26,545 nucleotides of DNA from a virus, in the IMG/VR virus record IMGVR_UViG_3300032294_001730, positions 1 through 26,545 of that record, one strand, 5' to 3'. Position numbers and translations under genes: made by a program. Positions 5,300 through 12,744 of this stretch are shown piece by piece. The first letter of the stretch is position 1; each line of letters begins with the position of its first letter. Below the pieces are notes generated by a model that made no database searches, was not told where the DNA came from, and saw only the letters and a list, made by a program, of their open reading frames with translations.

Positions 5300-5494
5300 G
5301 TGAAAAAACCTTGTAAAGAATGTCCCCACTTTATTCGTAATCGTCATAACGATATGATTGTTGATTTTGCCTATAGAACCGGCAAGAAACACAATTGTCA
5401 TATGACAGAAGGAAAAAAAGATTTATGGAATGTTAAAGATAAAAAATTAGAATGTTATGGAAGTAAAACAGACAGCAGTAGAATGGTTATATGA
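5300..5494 (+). CDS. small Cys/His-rich protein
   Basis: A 64-residue protein with a GTG start chosen because it lies 4 nt after TACCTTTG and gives the Cys-rich N-terminus. CKECPHF (5-11), HNCH (31-34) and a late Cys (52) could bind one zinc ion. This pattern is common in short phage proteins of unknown role. It overlaps the next gene by 38 nt. If the mobile element is subtracted, it would be the first gene after the metalloprotease gene. Function unknown. Confidence 0.7.
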   Translation: MKKPCKECPHFIRNRHNDMIVDFAYRTGKKHNCHMTEGKKDLWNVKDKKLECYGSKTDSSRMVI

Positions 5495-5972
5495 CCAAAT
5501 AGAGAATGAAGGAAAATGTATCTATGAAGTATTTGAACAAGCCAAACAAATGGATAATGAGTTTTTAGAAAAACTTAAAGACTTTGATGTTTGGAAAGAA
5601 TGGAAAAATTCTAGTACGAAAACAAAAGAAACTAAATTTGGAACTTATATGGAAACAGAAAGACCAACAAAACTAACCGGTGATAAAATCACAAGGTTTG
5701 TTGAAAGATTGAAAAAAATTGGTATTGACGTAAAACTATCAGGAAACTTTCCTTGGGTTTATATTGATGAAATCTGTGGTATAAGAGTAACAGAAAAATT
5801 TCTAGCAAACCACGGATTTACTTTGATATTTCTTCCTGGTAGAAATGATAGTCCAGTGTCTGAATTTACGGACATTACAGAGATATTCAAACTTATACGA
5901 AAGTATTCGAGAGAAGCTAGATTGATTCAAATGATGAAAGACGATGAAAAAGACGGATTATATGAAAAATAA
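5457..5972 (+). CDS. conserved-looking phage protein, function unknown
   Basis: A 171-residue protein. It begins with an amphipathic segment (KQTAVEWLYDQIE, residues 4-16) that I have the impression is frequent in Flavobacteria-phage proteins. The C-terminal half forms a compact alpha/beta region with GNFPWVYIDEICGIRV and GFTLIFLPGR, ending in helices. No catalytic motif was recognised. It overlaps the preceding gene by 38 nt and the next by 11 nt from the chosen start, consistent with one operon from the 5288 promoter. Confidence 0.7.
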   Translation: MEVKQTAVEWLYDQIENEGKCIYEVFEQAKQMDNEFLEKLKDFDVWKEWKNSSTKTKETKFGTYMETERPTKLTGDKITRFVERLKKIGIDVKLSGNFPWVYIDEICGIRVTEKFLANHGFTLIFLPGRNDSPVSEFTDITEIFKLIRKYSREARLIQMMKDDEKDGLYEK

Positions 5973-6375
5973 CAAATTATTCTTGGATGACGTGCGGTCA
6001 CCAAAGGACGCAATTGGATTGGTTCCGGATAAACATAATAAGTTTTATTGGGAGAATGATTGGGATGTTGTAAGAAACTATGACGAGTTCGTACAATACC
6101 TAGAAGTAAATGGTGCTCCTGAGTTTGTATCATTTGATCACGACCTTGGTGATACTGCAATGGATGAATATTTTAGAAATGTTGCAACCAAAGGAACTTT
6201 GGATTACGACAACATCAAAGAAAAAACTGGTCTTGACTGTGCAAAATTCCTTGTTGAATACTGCGCGGACGAGAACCAACCATTACCGGAATATATTGTT
6301 CATTCGGCAAATCCGGTTGGAAAGAAAAACATTGAGTCATTTTTAGAAAATGCAAAAAAACATTTATCTTTGTAA
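5962..6375 (+). CDS. cyclic-phosphate-processing receiver-domain protein
   Basis: A 137-residue protein from ATG 5962; an in-frame ATG at 5944 would add six residues but lies deeper in the preceding gene. It begins KLFLDDVRSP, continues with FVSFDHDLGD and ends with IVHSANPVG, the pattern of the stand-alone receiver-like family linked to processing of cyclic phosphates on RNA ends. The Asp pair in LDDVR and the Asp-His-Asp in FDHDLG are probable metal or catalytic residues. With the RNA ligase at 7565 and the HAD protein at 12992 it suggests RNA repair against host tRNA-cutting nucleases (inference). Confidence 0.75.
   Translation: MKNNKLFLDDVRSPKDAIGLVPDKHNKFYWENDWDVVRNYDEFVQYLEVNGAPEFVSFDHDLGDTAMDEYFRNVATKGTLDYDNIKEKTGLDCAKFLVEYCADENQPLPEYIVHSANPVGKKNIESFLENAKKHLSL
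6365..6372 (+). promoter_or_regulatory. TATCTTTG promoter core, leaderless spacing
   Basis: TATCTTTG lies within the last codons of the preceding gene and ends exactly 4 nt before ATG 6377. No TTG was found at the expected -33 position. It decides the start at 6377 over an in-frame ATG at 6350 that would span the promoter. Confidence 0.5.
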
Positions 6376-6376
6376 T

Positions 6377-6628
6377 ATGAAACTAATTAAATTAACATCC
6401 CATAAAGACGATAGTTTCATTTACATCAATATTAATGAAATTGGACATTTTTACGAAGTAAAGGAAAGTCAAATGTGGCATCAAGGAGAACCAACAACAA
6501 AAAAACATACTGTGGTTGGTGTAACGACACATAATAACGGAGGTTTCAAAGTTAAAGAAACGCCAGAAGAAATACTTGAAAAAATTAGAATGATACGTAA
6601 TGCTTCATCAACATACATAATACTATGA
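6377..6628 (+). CDS. small phage protein, function unknown
   Basis: An 83-residue protein from ATG 6377. The first half is beta-rich (SFIYININEIGHFYE) and the second contains a KKHTVVGVTTHNNGG segment followed by a helix. The pattern of a short protein with an INEI strand and a T-x-V-x-x-x-T hairpin recalls small single-domain beta proteins, but no family is named. It overlaps the next gene at ATGA (6625-6628), so the two are probably translationally coupled. Confidence 0.7.
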   Translation: MKLIKLTSHKDDSFIYININEIGHFYEVKESQMWHQGEPTTKKHTVVGVTTHNNGGFKVKETPEEILEKIRMIRNASSTYIIL

Positions 6629-7146
6629 ACTTAGATAAACTAACAATGGACGAACTTATTTCATTACGAAATAAAATTGAATATAAAATAAATTCTTATG
6701 AAGATGGTTATTTGTATATCTGTTCTGTCCGTCAGTTCGGTAGTGTATGGGAAGAAAGACCAAGTAGTTTATATGCTCTAAGAGAACTTTGTGATTCATA
6801 TTACGGTGACAATGGTATTGTTGATGTATATACTAACAATCCAAATTTAGAATTTCCTGAAATGGGGTTTGAAAATTATGGTGACGTTATGTATATTAAA
6901 TCCGAGGATGATTACAGAGAGTGGGTTAAATACAATAAAGAAAAAAACTTTGTTGAAGATGTAAACAAAAGAGTAAATGAGTGGGAAGAATGTAAAGATA
7001 AACCATTAAGATATAGGCCTATGTTTGCACCTATTTGGACAAAAGAGGAAGTTGACGAGATGACCAAAAAGTTTGAAAGTAAGACGTGGGACTTTACAGA
7101 ACCAAGATCTATGAAGAAAAATTATTTTGAGGACGATGTTGAATAA
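6625..7146 (+). CDS. acidic phage protein, function unknown
   Basis: A 173-residue protein. It begins with a coiled-coil-like helix (LDKLTMDELISLRNKIEYKI) followed by a mixed region with several Tyr/Trp-containing strands and an acidic C-terminal tail. No domain was recognised. The start overlaps the stop of the upstream gene by four bases. A TTG-N20-TACCTTTG promoter begins in its last codons and serves the next gene. Confidence 0.7.
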   Translation: MNLDKLTMDELISLRNKIEYKINSYEDGYLYICSVRQFGSVWEERPSSLYALRELCDSYYGDNGIVDVYTNNPNLEFPEMGFENYGDVMYIKSEDDYREWVKYNKEKNFVEDVNKRVNEWEECKDKPLRYRPMFAPIWTKEEVDEMTKKFESKTWDFTEPRSMKKNYFEDDVE

Positions 7147-7169
7147 TTAAAAAATAATTTATACCTTTG
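7139..7169 (+). promoter_or_regulatory. TTG-N20-TACCTTTG promoter, leaderless spacing
   Basis: TTG (7139-7141), a 20-nt spacer and TACCTTTG (7162-7169), ending 4 nt before ATG 7174. Both boxes match the Bacteroidota promoter form seen at 2019 and 5264. Confidence 0.6.
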
Positions 7170-7173
7170 TAAT

Positions 7174-7305
7174 ATGAAATATTTAGGAATTAGTTTGATT
7201 TATTTAGGGTTCTTTGGATTGATAGGAACCGCATTATTTGTTACGAAAGATGTGAATTGTCTGTTGGCGTTATTGTTAACACCAAGATTAAAAATGAATG
7301 ACTGA
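7174..7305 (+). CDS. 43-residue membrane protein
   Basis: A 43-codon ORF placed directly after a promoter. Residues 3-22 (Leu, Ile, Phe and Gly rich) form one clear transmembrane helix; after KDVN a second short hydrophobic stretch (CLLALLL) follows, and the tail is basic. The stop codon shares its A with the start of the next gene (TGATG at 7303-7307), a strong sign that it is translated. Function unknown; a small membrane-disturbing or anchoring role is possible. Confidence 0.6.
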   Translation: MKYLGISLIYLGFFGLIGTALFVTKDVNCLLALLLTPRLKMND

Positions 7306-7562
7306 TGGAATTTGAAAATTTTGAAAGAGCTAAAAAACTTAATGAACAAATCGTTAGGTTAGAACATAGAAAACGTAAATTAGAAGAATCTATGAAATCT
7401 AATTGTTTATCTGTTACGGTTTTTTACACTGCGGGTCCGTTTTTAAGAGATGATGAAGTCAGATTACAAAATACGGACAATATTAAAGAAATGATTTTAA
7501 GGGAAATCCGAGACACCTCAATTGAGATAGAAAGTTTAAAAGAAGAATTTGAAAGTATATAA
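7305..7562 (+). CDS. small coiled-coil protein
   Basis: An 85-residue protein. An N-terminal helix (FERAKKLNEQIVRLEHRKRKLEE) and a C-terminal helix rich in Glu, Ile and Leu flank a central strand-like stretch. The heptad-like pattern suggests a helical hairpin or dimer. The start shares a base with the stop of the upstream membrane protein and the stop is two bases before the RNA ligase start, so all three are probably co-expressed. Function unknown. Confidence 0.65.
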   Translation: MEFENFERAKKLNEQIVRLEHRKRKLEESMKSNCLSVTVFYTAGPFLRDDEVRLQNTDNIKEMILREIRDTSIEIESLKEEFESI

Positions 7563-7564
7563 AA

Positions 7565-8680
7565 ATGGAAAATTTAAATAGTGTTGCATATGTTGGTAAG
7601 ATAGGTTCAGTATCTGAAATACCAAATGCCGATAATATAGAGTTAGTATTAGTTAATGGTTGGCAAGCAATAACCAAAAAAGGTGAATACCAGGTTGGTG
7701 ATATGGTTGTTGTTTCTACTACTGACGCTGTAATACCAAAGAAACTTTCTGATGGATTGGGTGTTACAAATTATTTAAGAAAAGGACAAAGAGTAAGAAC
7801 CGTAAAACTTCGTGGAGTTTACTCTGAATGTTTAATAATACCAATAGGTTTTGTTCCGGATAAATATAGATACGAAGGGGCAGATTGTATGGAACTACTT
7901 GAGATATTCAAATACGAACCACCAGTTAAAACCATAACTTTACAATCTGGAGGTAGAAAAATAAAATACCATCAAAATCCTAACTTCCACGTTTACTACA
8001 AATTTCCTAACCATAAGAATGTTCCGGATATGTTTAACGAAGAAGATGAAGTTGTTATAACTCGTAAACTTCACGGAACAAATGCCAGATTTGGGATTAT
8101 AAGAAAGAAAAAACTTTCTTTATTGGACCGAGTTAAAATGTTCTTTGGAAATAAATGGGCAGGGTTTGATTACATAGTGGGTAGTCATAATGTTGAAAAG
8201 GGATCCGATTCACAAGGATTTTACGATACCAATGTTTGGGAAGAAATATCTATCAAATACGACATAAGAGAAAAATTATGGTCTCATGTAAAGGAAACTT
8301 ATAATTACCTTGAAAATAGTTTTATAATATATGGTGAAATATATGGTGCCGGTATACAAAAAAACTATGATTATGGGTTAGAAGATATAAAATTTTCCGG
8401 ATTTGATGTTGAAGTTGACGGTGAATATCAACCATACGATAAAGAAGTTGTTCATTTTGAATGTTTGGACTTACCACAAGTTGAACTATTATACAGAGGT
8501 AATTGGAATAAAGAAACCCAAGATAGTTTTGTATTTAATAATTTTATAGATGGAACCAAAGTTCCACACGAAGGTATAGTTGTTAAATCTGTTACTGGTG
8601 ATCGTAAAAAAGTGTCAAAATGTATAAATCCGGATTATTTAATTTTTGGTGAAAAAAATAATGTTGGTGACTCCCATTGA
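7565..8680 (+). CDS. RNA ligase, Rnl5/DraRnl type
   Basis: A 371-residue protein with an N-terminal OB-fold-like domain (about 1-100, with VGKIGSVSEIPNADNIELV) followed by a nucleotidyltransferase domain. Motif I is KLHGTNAR with K168 as the expected AMP-accepting lysine, motif III is FIIYGEIYG, and motif IV is HEGIVVKS near the end. The OB domain preceding the catalytic core is the arrangement of DraRnl-like (Rnl5) ligases, which seal nicks with a 3'-OH on RNA. A likely role is repair of phage- or host-tRNA damage. The stop codon lies in the loop of a strong terminator hairpin. Confidence 0.88.
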   Translation: MENLNSVAYVGKIGSVSEIPNADNIELVLVNGWQAITKKGEYQVGDMVVVSTTDAVIPKKLSDGLGVTNYLRKGQRVRTVKLRGVYSECLIIPIGFVPDKYRYEGADCMELLEIFKYEPPVKTITLQSGGRKIKYHQNPNFHVYYKFPNHKNVPDMFNEEDEVVITRKLHGTNARFGIIRKKKLSLLDRVKMFFGNKWAGFDYIVGSHNVEKGSDSQGFYDTNVWEEISIKYDIREKLWSHVKETYNYLENSFIIYGEIYGAGIQKNYDYGLEDIKFSGFDVEVDGEYQPYDKEVVHFECLDLPQVELLYRGNWNKETQDSFVFNNFIDGTKVPHEGIVVKSVTGDRKKVSKCINPDYLIFGEKNNVGDSH

Positions 8681-8697
8681 TGGAGTCACCTTTTTTT
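8666..8697 (+). terminator. intrinsic terminator after the RNA ligase gene
   Basis: GGTGACTCC (8666-8674) and GGAGTCACC (8682-8690) form a perfect 9-bp stem with a 7-nt loop, followed by seven Ts. The ligase stop codon TGA (8678-8680) is in the loop. Confidence 0.9.
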
Positions 8698-8723
8698 GTT
8701 ACTTTTATAAAAAAATATAAATT

Positions 8724-8990
8724 ATGAGTAGTATTAGAGTTTATGTGGATTTGGATAATGTCTATGATGAAATGGATAGACACGATAAAAAAACAATTGC
8801 CGAGTGGTTATACGAAGATGGTATTTTAGATACACACCCAAATCCAGAAATAAGAAAAATGGTTAGAGGTGACCAAGAATCAATCGTTGAAAAATATTTA
8901 AGAGATGATTTAATGAAAATTTGGAACTCATATTACCAACTAACTAATGAAGAAGAAGAAATTATTAAAAAAATAGCAAATAGATTATGA
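8724..8990 (+). CDS. small acidic phage protein, function unknown
   Basis: An 88-residue protein. It begins with a strand (SIRVYVDLDNVYDEMD) and continues with three charged helices. The VDLDNV start recalls metal-binding Asp clusters, but no HAD or NYN family signature completes it, so no enzyme is called. Its stop overlaps the next start at ATGA (8987-8990). First gene of a new unit after the 8666 terminator; no clear TAnnTTTG box was found before it. Confidence 0.65.
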   Translation: MSSIRVYVDLDNVYDEMDRHDKKTIAEWLYEDGILDTHPNPEIRKMVRGDQESIVEKYLRDDLMKIWNSYYQLTNEEEEIIKKIANRL

Positions 8991-9226
8991 TACAGCCAGC
9001 AAGAGAAATTATTTACGGTGTTTGTGATAAAACCGGAAATTGCGATTCATATTTTGGATTCTTCAAGAATGAAGAAGATGCAAAAAAAGAAGTTAAAATT
9101 CAAGCCGAAAGGTTGAAAAATGAACTTGGTATGATGGAAATTGAACTCAAAGGTGATAGGGCGGTAATACAACAAGACAGGGTAGAAACATTAATAATTG
9201 TAATACACCCATATGTCCTTAGATAA
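8987..9226 (+). CDS. small phage protein, function unknown
   Basis: A 79-residue protein with a Gly/Phe-containing N-terminal part (IIYGVCDKTGNC, then YFGFF), a charged helix and a C-terminal strand (TLIIVIHPYVL). The architecture suggests a small alpha/beta protein. It is tied to its neighbours by a 4-nt overlap upstream and a 14-nt overlap downstream. No family recognised. Confidence 0.6.
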   Translation: MIQPAREIIYGVCDKTGNCDSYFGFFKNEEDAKKEVKIQAERLKNELGMMEIELKGDRAVIQQDRVETLIIVIHPYVLR

Positions 9227-9428
9227 AGAAACAAAACCTTTGGGTTTAAAAATAACAAACTTTATTGTTTCAAACGTTGTTTGGTATTTAATTTTTTCTT
9301 TGATTTATTTGAATATGGATCCAAGAGAATGGTGGTTAATCCAATCTGTTTGGGGTAGAGCAGTATTAATTTTATTAGAACTTATAATATATGGAAGATC
9401 ATTTTCAGAAGACAACAGAAAAAGTTGA
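9213..9428 (+). CDS. small membrane protein with two hydrophobic helices
   Basis: A 71-residue protein. Residues 14-34 (ITNFIVSNVVWYLIFSLIYL) and about 42-61 (IQSVWGRAVLILLELIIY) are hydrophobic enough to span a membrane. The N-terminus is basic and the C-terminus is charged. Two close helices in a phage protein this size would suit a holin or superinfection-related role, but it is not next to the lysozyme, so no function is assigned. It overlaps the previous gene by 14 nt and the next by 38 nt. Confidence 0.65.
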   Translation: MSLDKETKPLGLKITNFIVSNVVWYLIFSLIYLNMDPREWWLIQSVWGRAVLILLELIIYGRSFSEDNRKS

Positions 9429-9609
9429 GTTATACGTTAGATTAGCTAACGAAAGTGCTTATTACAATAAGTTAATCGTTAACCCATCAAAAATAGAGGA
9501 TCCAAGGATTTTTAAGGATGAGGTCTTTGTTTTAATTGACGGTATAACCGTAGCAATAAAAAGAGAAGATTGGAATAAAATTGAACAATGGACTGGAAAA
9601 AAGAATTAA
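9391..9609 (+). CDS. small phage protein, function unknown
   Basis: A 72-residue beta-rich protein with strands around VELYVRLAN, EVFVLIDGITVAI and a final helix. It is embedded by long overlaps between the membrane protein and the AAA+ ATPase gene (38 nt and 22 nt). No family recognised. Confidence 0.6.
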   Translation: MEDHFQKTTEKVELYVRLANESAYYNKLIVNPSKIEDPRIFKDEVFVLIDGITVAIKREDWNKIEQWTGKKN

Positions 9610-10652
9610 AAGAAACCTTAAAAAAAATTAATATGTGTGAGGATTATATTGAAGAAACCATTGAGTATGGTGATAACCAAATAAAAGAATCGGAAACAGA
9701 TGAAACATCTTTAACTACAGATGAAATACTACATAGAAACCGCAAAATTATAGGTGAGTCAATAAATGAAGAAAAAAAAGAATTAGATATTCCTTGTTGT
9801 TGGAGTAATTTAAAAAATGATGAATATGCTCCGGCTTATGTAACAGTACCAAAAGTTCCTGCCGGTGTTTATGAAATTGGTTGGAACAATAATTTGGGAA
9901 CACATACATTAAAAAAACAACCATTCAAAACTGATGAGTTATATCATTTACCATCACCTGAGATTACAGACATATTACAGGACATCGATAACTTTTGGAA
10001 TAGGGTTGATAAATACAAACAATATAACTTTGTTCACAAAAGAGGTATTTTGATGTATGGGGAACCTGGATGTGGTAAGTCAGGTATTATACAATTAATA
10101 TCGCAACAGTTGATTAAAAGGGATGGTATTGTAATAAATGTTAAAGATGAAGAAGATGTTGAAAGGTTCACATCATTTATTGGGACATTTAGAAAGGTAG
10201 AACCAAATAGACCACTTGTTGTTTTATTGGAAGACATTGATTCAATTGCCAGTGAAAACAGATACCAAACAGCAAGGTTATTAAATATTTTAGACGGAGT
10301 TAAACAAATTGAAGGTGTTGTTTATATTGCAACAACAAACTACCCTGAAAAACTACAGGAACGAATAACAAATAGACCTTCTCGTTTTGATAGAAGATAT
10401 AAAGTCGAAGCACCAAACGAAGAAATCAGAAGAGCATACATCAAACATAAATTAAATAATGAAGATATTAAAAATATTGATATCGAAGAATGGGTTAGAA
10501 GAACCGATGGTATGTCACTTTCACACTTGAAAGAAGTTGTTATTTCAGTTATTGTTATGGGTAGAACATTTGAAGAAACCATTGGTAACTTGGAAGAATT
10601 GGCAGAAAAACCAAGAATTAAAGGATCTGGTAGTATGGGATTTGGAAAATAA
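9588..10652 (+). CDS. AAA+ ATPase
   Basis: A 354-residue protein. An N-terminal region (1-145) with a beta domain (YAPAYVTVPKVPAGVYEIGW) precedes one AAA+ module. Walker A is GEPGCGKS (158-165), Walker B is VVLLEDID (211-218), sensor 1 is ATTN (ending N251), and Arg-finger candidates lie in NRPSRFDRRY. The layout resembles BCS1-like or other single-AAA unfoldase/remodelling proteins rather than clamp loaders. The partner is unknown. It closes the operon begun at 8724 and is followed at once by a TATATTTG box. Confidence 0.9.
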   Translation: MDWKKELKETLKKINMCEDYIEETIEYGDNQIKESETDETSLTTDEILHRNRKIIGESINEEKKELDIPCCWSNLKNDEYAPAYVTVPKVPAGVYEIGWNNNLGTHTLKKQPFKTDELYHLPSPEITDILQDIDNFWNRVDKYKQYNFVHKRGILMYGEPGCGKSGIIQLISQQLIKRDGIVINVKDEEDVERFTSFIGTFRKVEPNRPLVVLLEDIDSIASENRYQTARLLNILDGVKQIEGVVYIATTNYPEKLQERITNRPSRFDRRYKVEAPNEEIRRAYIKHKLNNEDIKNIDIEEWVRRTDGMSLSHLKEVVISVIVMGRTFEETIGNLEELAEKPRIKGSGSMGFGK

Positions 10653-10656
10653 TTAG

Positions 10657-10664
10657 TATATTTG
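10657..10664 (+). promoter_or_regulatory. TATATTTG promoter core
   Basis: TATATTTG lies 14 nt before ATG 10679, directly after the AAA+ stop. No TTG at N19-20 was found upstream. Confidence 0.5.
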
Positions 10665-10678
10665 TAAAAAAAAAAGAT

Positions 10679-10843
10679 ATGGGAATAAGTCAAATTTTAA
10701 TGTTAGCACTATTAAGTTTAAATCTATTAATGGGTGCACATTTTCACGGAAAAGAAAGAACGGGAAAATATAGTTTTTGGATTACAGCTCTAAGTGTTGC
10801 AATATATATGTCAATACTAATGACTGGTGGTTTTTTTAATTAA
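10679..10843 (+). CDS. 54-residue membrane protein
   Basis: A short ORF after a promoter box. Two hydrophobic helices (about 4-19, LMLALLSLNLLM; about 34-50, ITALSVAIYMSILMTG) flank a polar loop with HFHGKERTGKYSFW. The polar loop with two His and a Trp gives it a distinctive look; I have seen similar small proteins in Bacteroidota phages, but that is from memory only. The next gene starts 6 nt after its stop. Function unknown. Confidence 0.6.
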   Translation: MGISQILMLALLSLNLLMGAHFHGKERTGKYSFWITALSVAIYMSILMTGGFFN

Positions 10844-10849
10844 AACATA

Positions 10850-11035
10850 ATGTCAAAACACAAAAAAGTAACTTGGGAATGTTTAAGTTGTAATAAACAA
10901 CACGAATCATATTCTGATAGAAGATGGGATATGCAAGTTTGTGAGTGCGGGAAAAGCGGTTATGATTTAGAAGAATTTTATTCAAGAACTATGGGTGAAA
11001 TAAAAATCATCAAGGAAGAAATATTTGAAAAATGA
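10850..11035 (+). CDS. small zinc-ribbon-like protein
   Basis: A 61-residue protein. CLSC (13-16 region) and CEC (32-34 region) provide Cys pairs for a probable zinc ribbon, followed by a short helix. Its stop overlaps the next start (ATGA). Function unknown; such ribbons in phages often bind nucleic acid or a protein partner. Confidence 0.65.
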   Translation: MSKHKKVTWECLSCNKQHESYSDRRWDMQVCECGKSGYDLEEFYSRTMGEIKIIKEEIFEK

Positions 11036-11454
11036 GATATCATGCAAACTTTTATACAAATAGGTTGGTAACCGAATGGTTAAAAAATGGTAAGATTATA
11101 ATTGCTTGTGATCTTGATGATACAATTATTCCTTACAACGAAGAAATAAAAGACAACTGTAAAAAGATGGTTGATTTAATTTTGGAATGTCAAAAGGAAG
11201 GTATTATATTTTTAATCAACACGGCAAGAAGTGAGTCACAATTAGAAAAAGCAAAAGATCAAGTTGAAAACTTGGGTATTGAGGTCCACGGAGTTAATGA
11301 AATGCATACAGAATGGAATAGACCTTATGGATTAAACGGTAAGTTATATGCTAACATATTTTTAGATGATAGAGGTGGGTTTTGGGATGGTTATGAAACA
11401 CTATCAAACGCACTTACAATAGTAAGAAAAGAAAGAAAAAATGAGAATGAATGA
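11032..11454 (+). CDS. HAD-superfamily phosphatase
   Basis: A 140-residue single-domain HAD protein. Motif I is ACDLDDTII with the nucleophile and acid Asp pair, motif II is the Thr/Ser of FLINTAR, and motif IV is the Asp pair in IFLDDRGG. No cap insertion is visible, so it probably acts on an exposed phosphate such as a nucleic acid or protein end. It might belong with the phage's polynucleotide-repair genes (7565, 12992), but substrate cannot be read from sequence. It is coupled to both neighbours by 4- and 14-nt overlaps. Confidence 0.8.
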   Translation: MRYHANFYTNRLVTEWLKNGKIIIACDLDDTIIPYNEEIKDNCKKMVDLILECQKEGIIFLINTARSESQLEKAKDQVENLGIEVHGVNEMHTEWNRPYGLNGKLYANIFLDDRGGFWDGYETLSNALTIVRKERKNENE

Positions 11455-11998
11455 TAATCATAGAACAGACCAAGAGTTTGAAAACTTTTTGAAAAACATT
11501 GGTGGCGTGACAATACAACACAAACCACATTTGGGACCGATAACAGAAAGAAGATATTTTGGTGTCAATAACGGATGGTTAGGAATTATTCAAAGACTAT
11601 TTGATGTTTTAATTAGACTTGGTTGGGATAAACAATTCATCAACGTAAAAGAAAAGTTTGGTGGTATGAGTATTTTTATTGACAATATACCTGAAAACGG
11701 ATTTAATTTTATTTTGGATTCAGAAAAAGAAACTTTTAAAGTTTGTGAGATTTGTGGAGAACCAGGTGAACAACATAAATTCAAAGGTTGGATACATACA
11801 CTTTGCGAAGAACATAGAGACGAAAGACTTATGATTGAAGATGAAGGTAGAAAATATCTAATAAAAGAAAAAGAAAAGGTTAATAATGGTGATTTATATT
11901 ACAACGCCCAAACACATAAGGTATTAAAATGTGAAGTAGATAACTTTTTTGATCCTTGGTCAGTTAAAGTTATTGAAATAATTAAAAATAATGATTGA
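11441..11998 (+). CDS. phage protein with Cys4/His zinc-binding region
   Basis: A 185-residue protein. The N-terminal part has a Trp/Gly-rich helix region (NNGWLGIIQRLFDVLIRLGW) followed by VKEKFGGMSIFID, then a zinc-finger-like stretch CEICGEPGE and GWIHTLCEEH that supplies three Cys and a His. This combination recurs in hypothetical phage proteins, to my memory, without known function. The last third is polar and may be a separate domain. The stop overlaps a consensus-like TTGACA. Confidence 0.7.
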   Translation: MRMNDNHRTDQEFENFLKNIGGVTIQHKPHLGPITERRYFGVNNGWLGIIQRLFDVLIRLGWDKQFINVKEKFGGMSIFIDNIPENGFNFILDSEKETFKVCEICGEPGEQHKFKGWIHTLCEEHRDERLMIEDEGRKYLIKEKEKVNNGDLYYNAQTHKVLKCEVDNFFDPWSVKVIEIIKNND

Positions 11999-12023
11999 CA
12001 ATTAAAATAGAATTATATATAAT
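11995..12023 (+). promoter_or_regulatory. E. coli-consensus-like promoter
   Basis: TTGACA (11995-12000), 17-nt spacer, TATAAT (12018-12023), upstream of ATG 12045. Both hexamers and the spacer are exact for the E. coli sigma-70 consensus. This is unlike the TAnnTTTG promoters elsewhere in the window. Chance is possible in such AT-rich DNA. Confidence 0.35.
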
Positions 12024-12044
12024 TACAAAACAAAAACAAAAGAT

Positions 12045-12479
12045 ATGACAATTAAACAAGCACTAAAACAAAAAAACAAATTAATCAAAAGTATTACTGA
12101 AAATACTAAGTTGATGCAACAATACAACTCAGTTGAAGTTGGTAATAAAAGACCATATAGTACAACAACATTATATGATAGAATATCACTTGATATGGAT
12201 GAATTGGCGACTTTAAAAACTAAAATCCATATAGCAAACACGCCTGTGTTAAATAAGATTTTTGAAATGTCAGAAACGAAATCTTTAATCGCATCCCTTA
12301 AAAAAATGGATTGTACCGAAGGTAAATCAAATAGAGATAGATACCGTCTTGAAAGTGAAGTGGTTTTAACTTCAGAAATAGATTTAGTTGTAAGAAATGA
12401 AATGGTAAGAGTATTAGAAGAAAAAGTAGAAAAAATCCAAGATGAGTTGGATGTGTTTAACGCAACAACCACAATATAA
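12045..12479 (+). CDS. coiled-coil protein, possibly DIP1984-like
   Basis: A 144-residue, nearly all-helical protein (TIKQALKQKNKLIKSITENT at the start, and VRVLEEKVEKIQDELD at the end). Helix layout, with an N-terminal helix, a central MDELATLKTKIHIANT helix and a late helix, recalls the small DIP1984/septicolysin-type family, but the match is by feel only. It is alone between an unusual promoter and a long intergenic stretch. Confidence 0.65.
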   Translation: MTIKQALKQKNKLIKSITENTKLMQQYNSVEVGNKRPYSTTTLYDRISLDMDELATLKTKIHIANTPVLNKIFEMSETKSLIASLKKMDCTEGKSNRDRYRLESEVVLTSEIDLVVRNEMVRVLEEKVEKIQDELDVFNATTTI

Positions 12480-12663
12480 TATGATTTGAGGATAGTGTTA
12501 AAAAGTATTGCTTGTTCTATACAGAAAACTGAATAGTTGATAATTGATTGTGATTAAGTAATGTCCTAATTTTAACAGAAAATTCAAACACTCAAACGTC
12601 ATTTTATTAAAACTTAAAACTCTTAAAATTTGAGCTTTTTTAATAACTTGAACCAAATCATAT

Positions 12664-12695
12664 AAAACCCTCAGTAGAAATATTGGGGGTTTTTT
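12664..12695 (+). terminator. intrinsic terminator
   Basis: AAAACCCTCA (12664-12673) pairs with TGGGGGTTTT (12684-12693) with one G-T pair, followed by Ts. It overlaps the TTG of the next promoter. Confidence 0.8.
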
Positions 12696-12723
12696 GATTT
12701 TTAAAATATTTATTGTATATTTG
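12694..12723 (+). promoter_or_regulatory. TTG-N19-TATATTTG promoter
   Basis: TTG (12694-12696), 19-nt spacer and TATATTTG (12716-12723), 21 nt before ATG 12745. A textbook Bacteroidota promoter form, immediately after a terminator. Confidence 0.7.
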
Positions 12724-12744
12724 TAAAATAATAATAGATAAAAC

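Larger units (their letters stand above)
12480..12744 (+). ncRNA. 265-nt intergenic region, possible structured RNA
   Basis: No coding frame of note on either strand. The 3' part has a clear terminator (12664-12695), and a weaker hairpin-plus-T run is at about 12612-12640 (AACTC and GAGCT flanking an AT loop). No start-proximal promoter for an RNA was found and no known RNA family recognised. It may be an RNA gene, or only a leader and terminator. Confidence 0.25.

Noticed and set aside
5927-6160. Open frame opposite the receiver-like gene
   Set aside because: The + strand gene has family motifs; this frame has none.
9213-9428. Holin call for the two-helix membrane protein
   Set aside because: It is far from the lysozyme gene and shares no recognisable holin family pattern.
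10340-10693. 117-codon open frame opposite the AAA+ gene end
   Set aside because: It overlaps the conserved AAA+ C-terminal region and shows only shadow composition.
12023-12472. 149-codon open frame on the minus strand
   Set aside because: It mirrors the coiled-coil gene at 12045 with Ser/Phe/Leu-rich shadow composition and no promoter.
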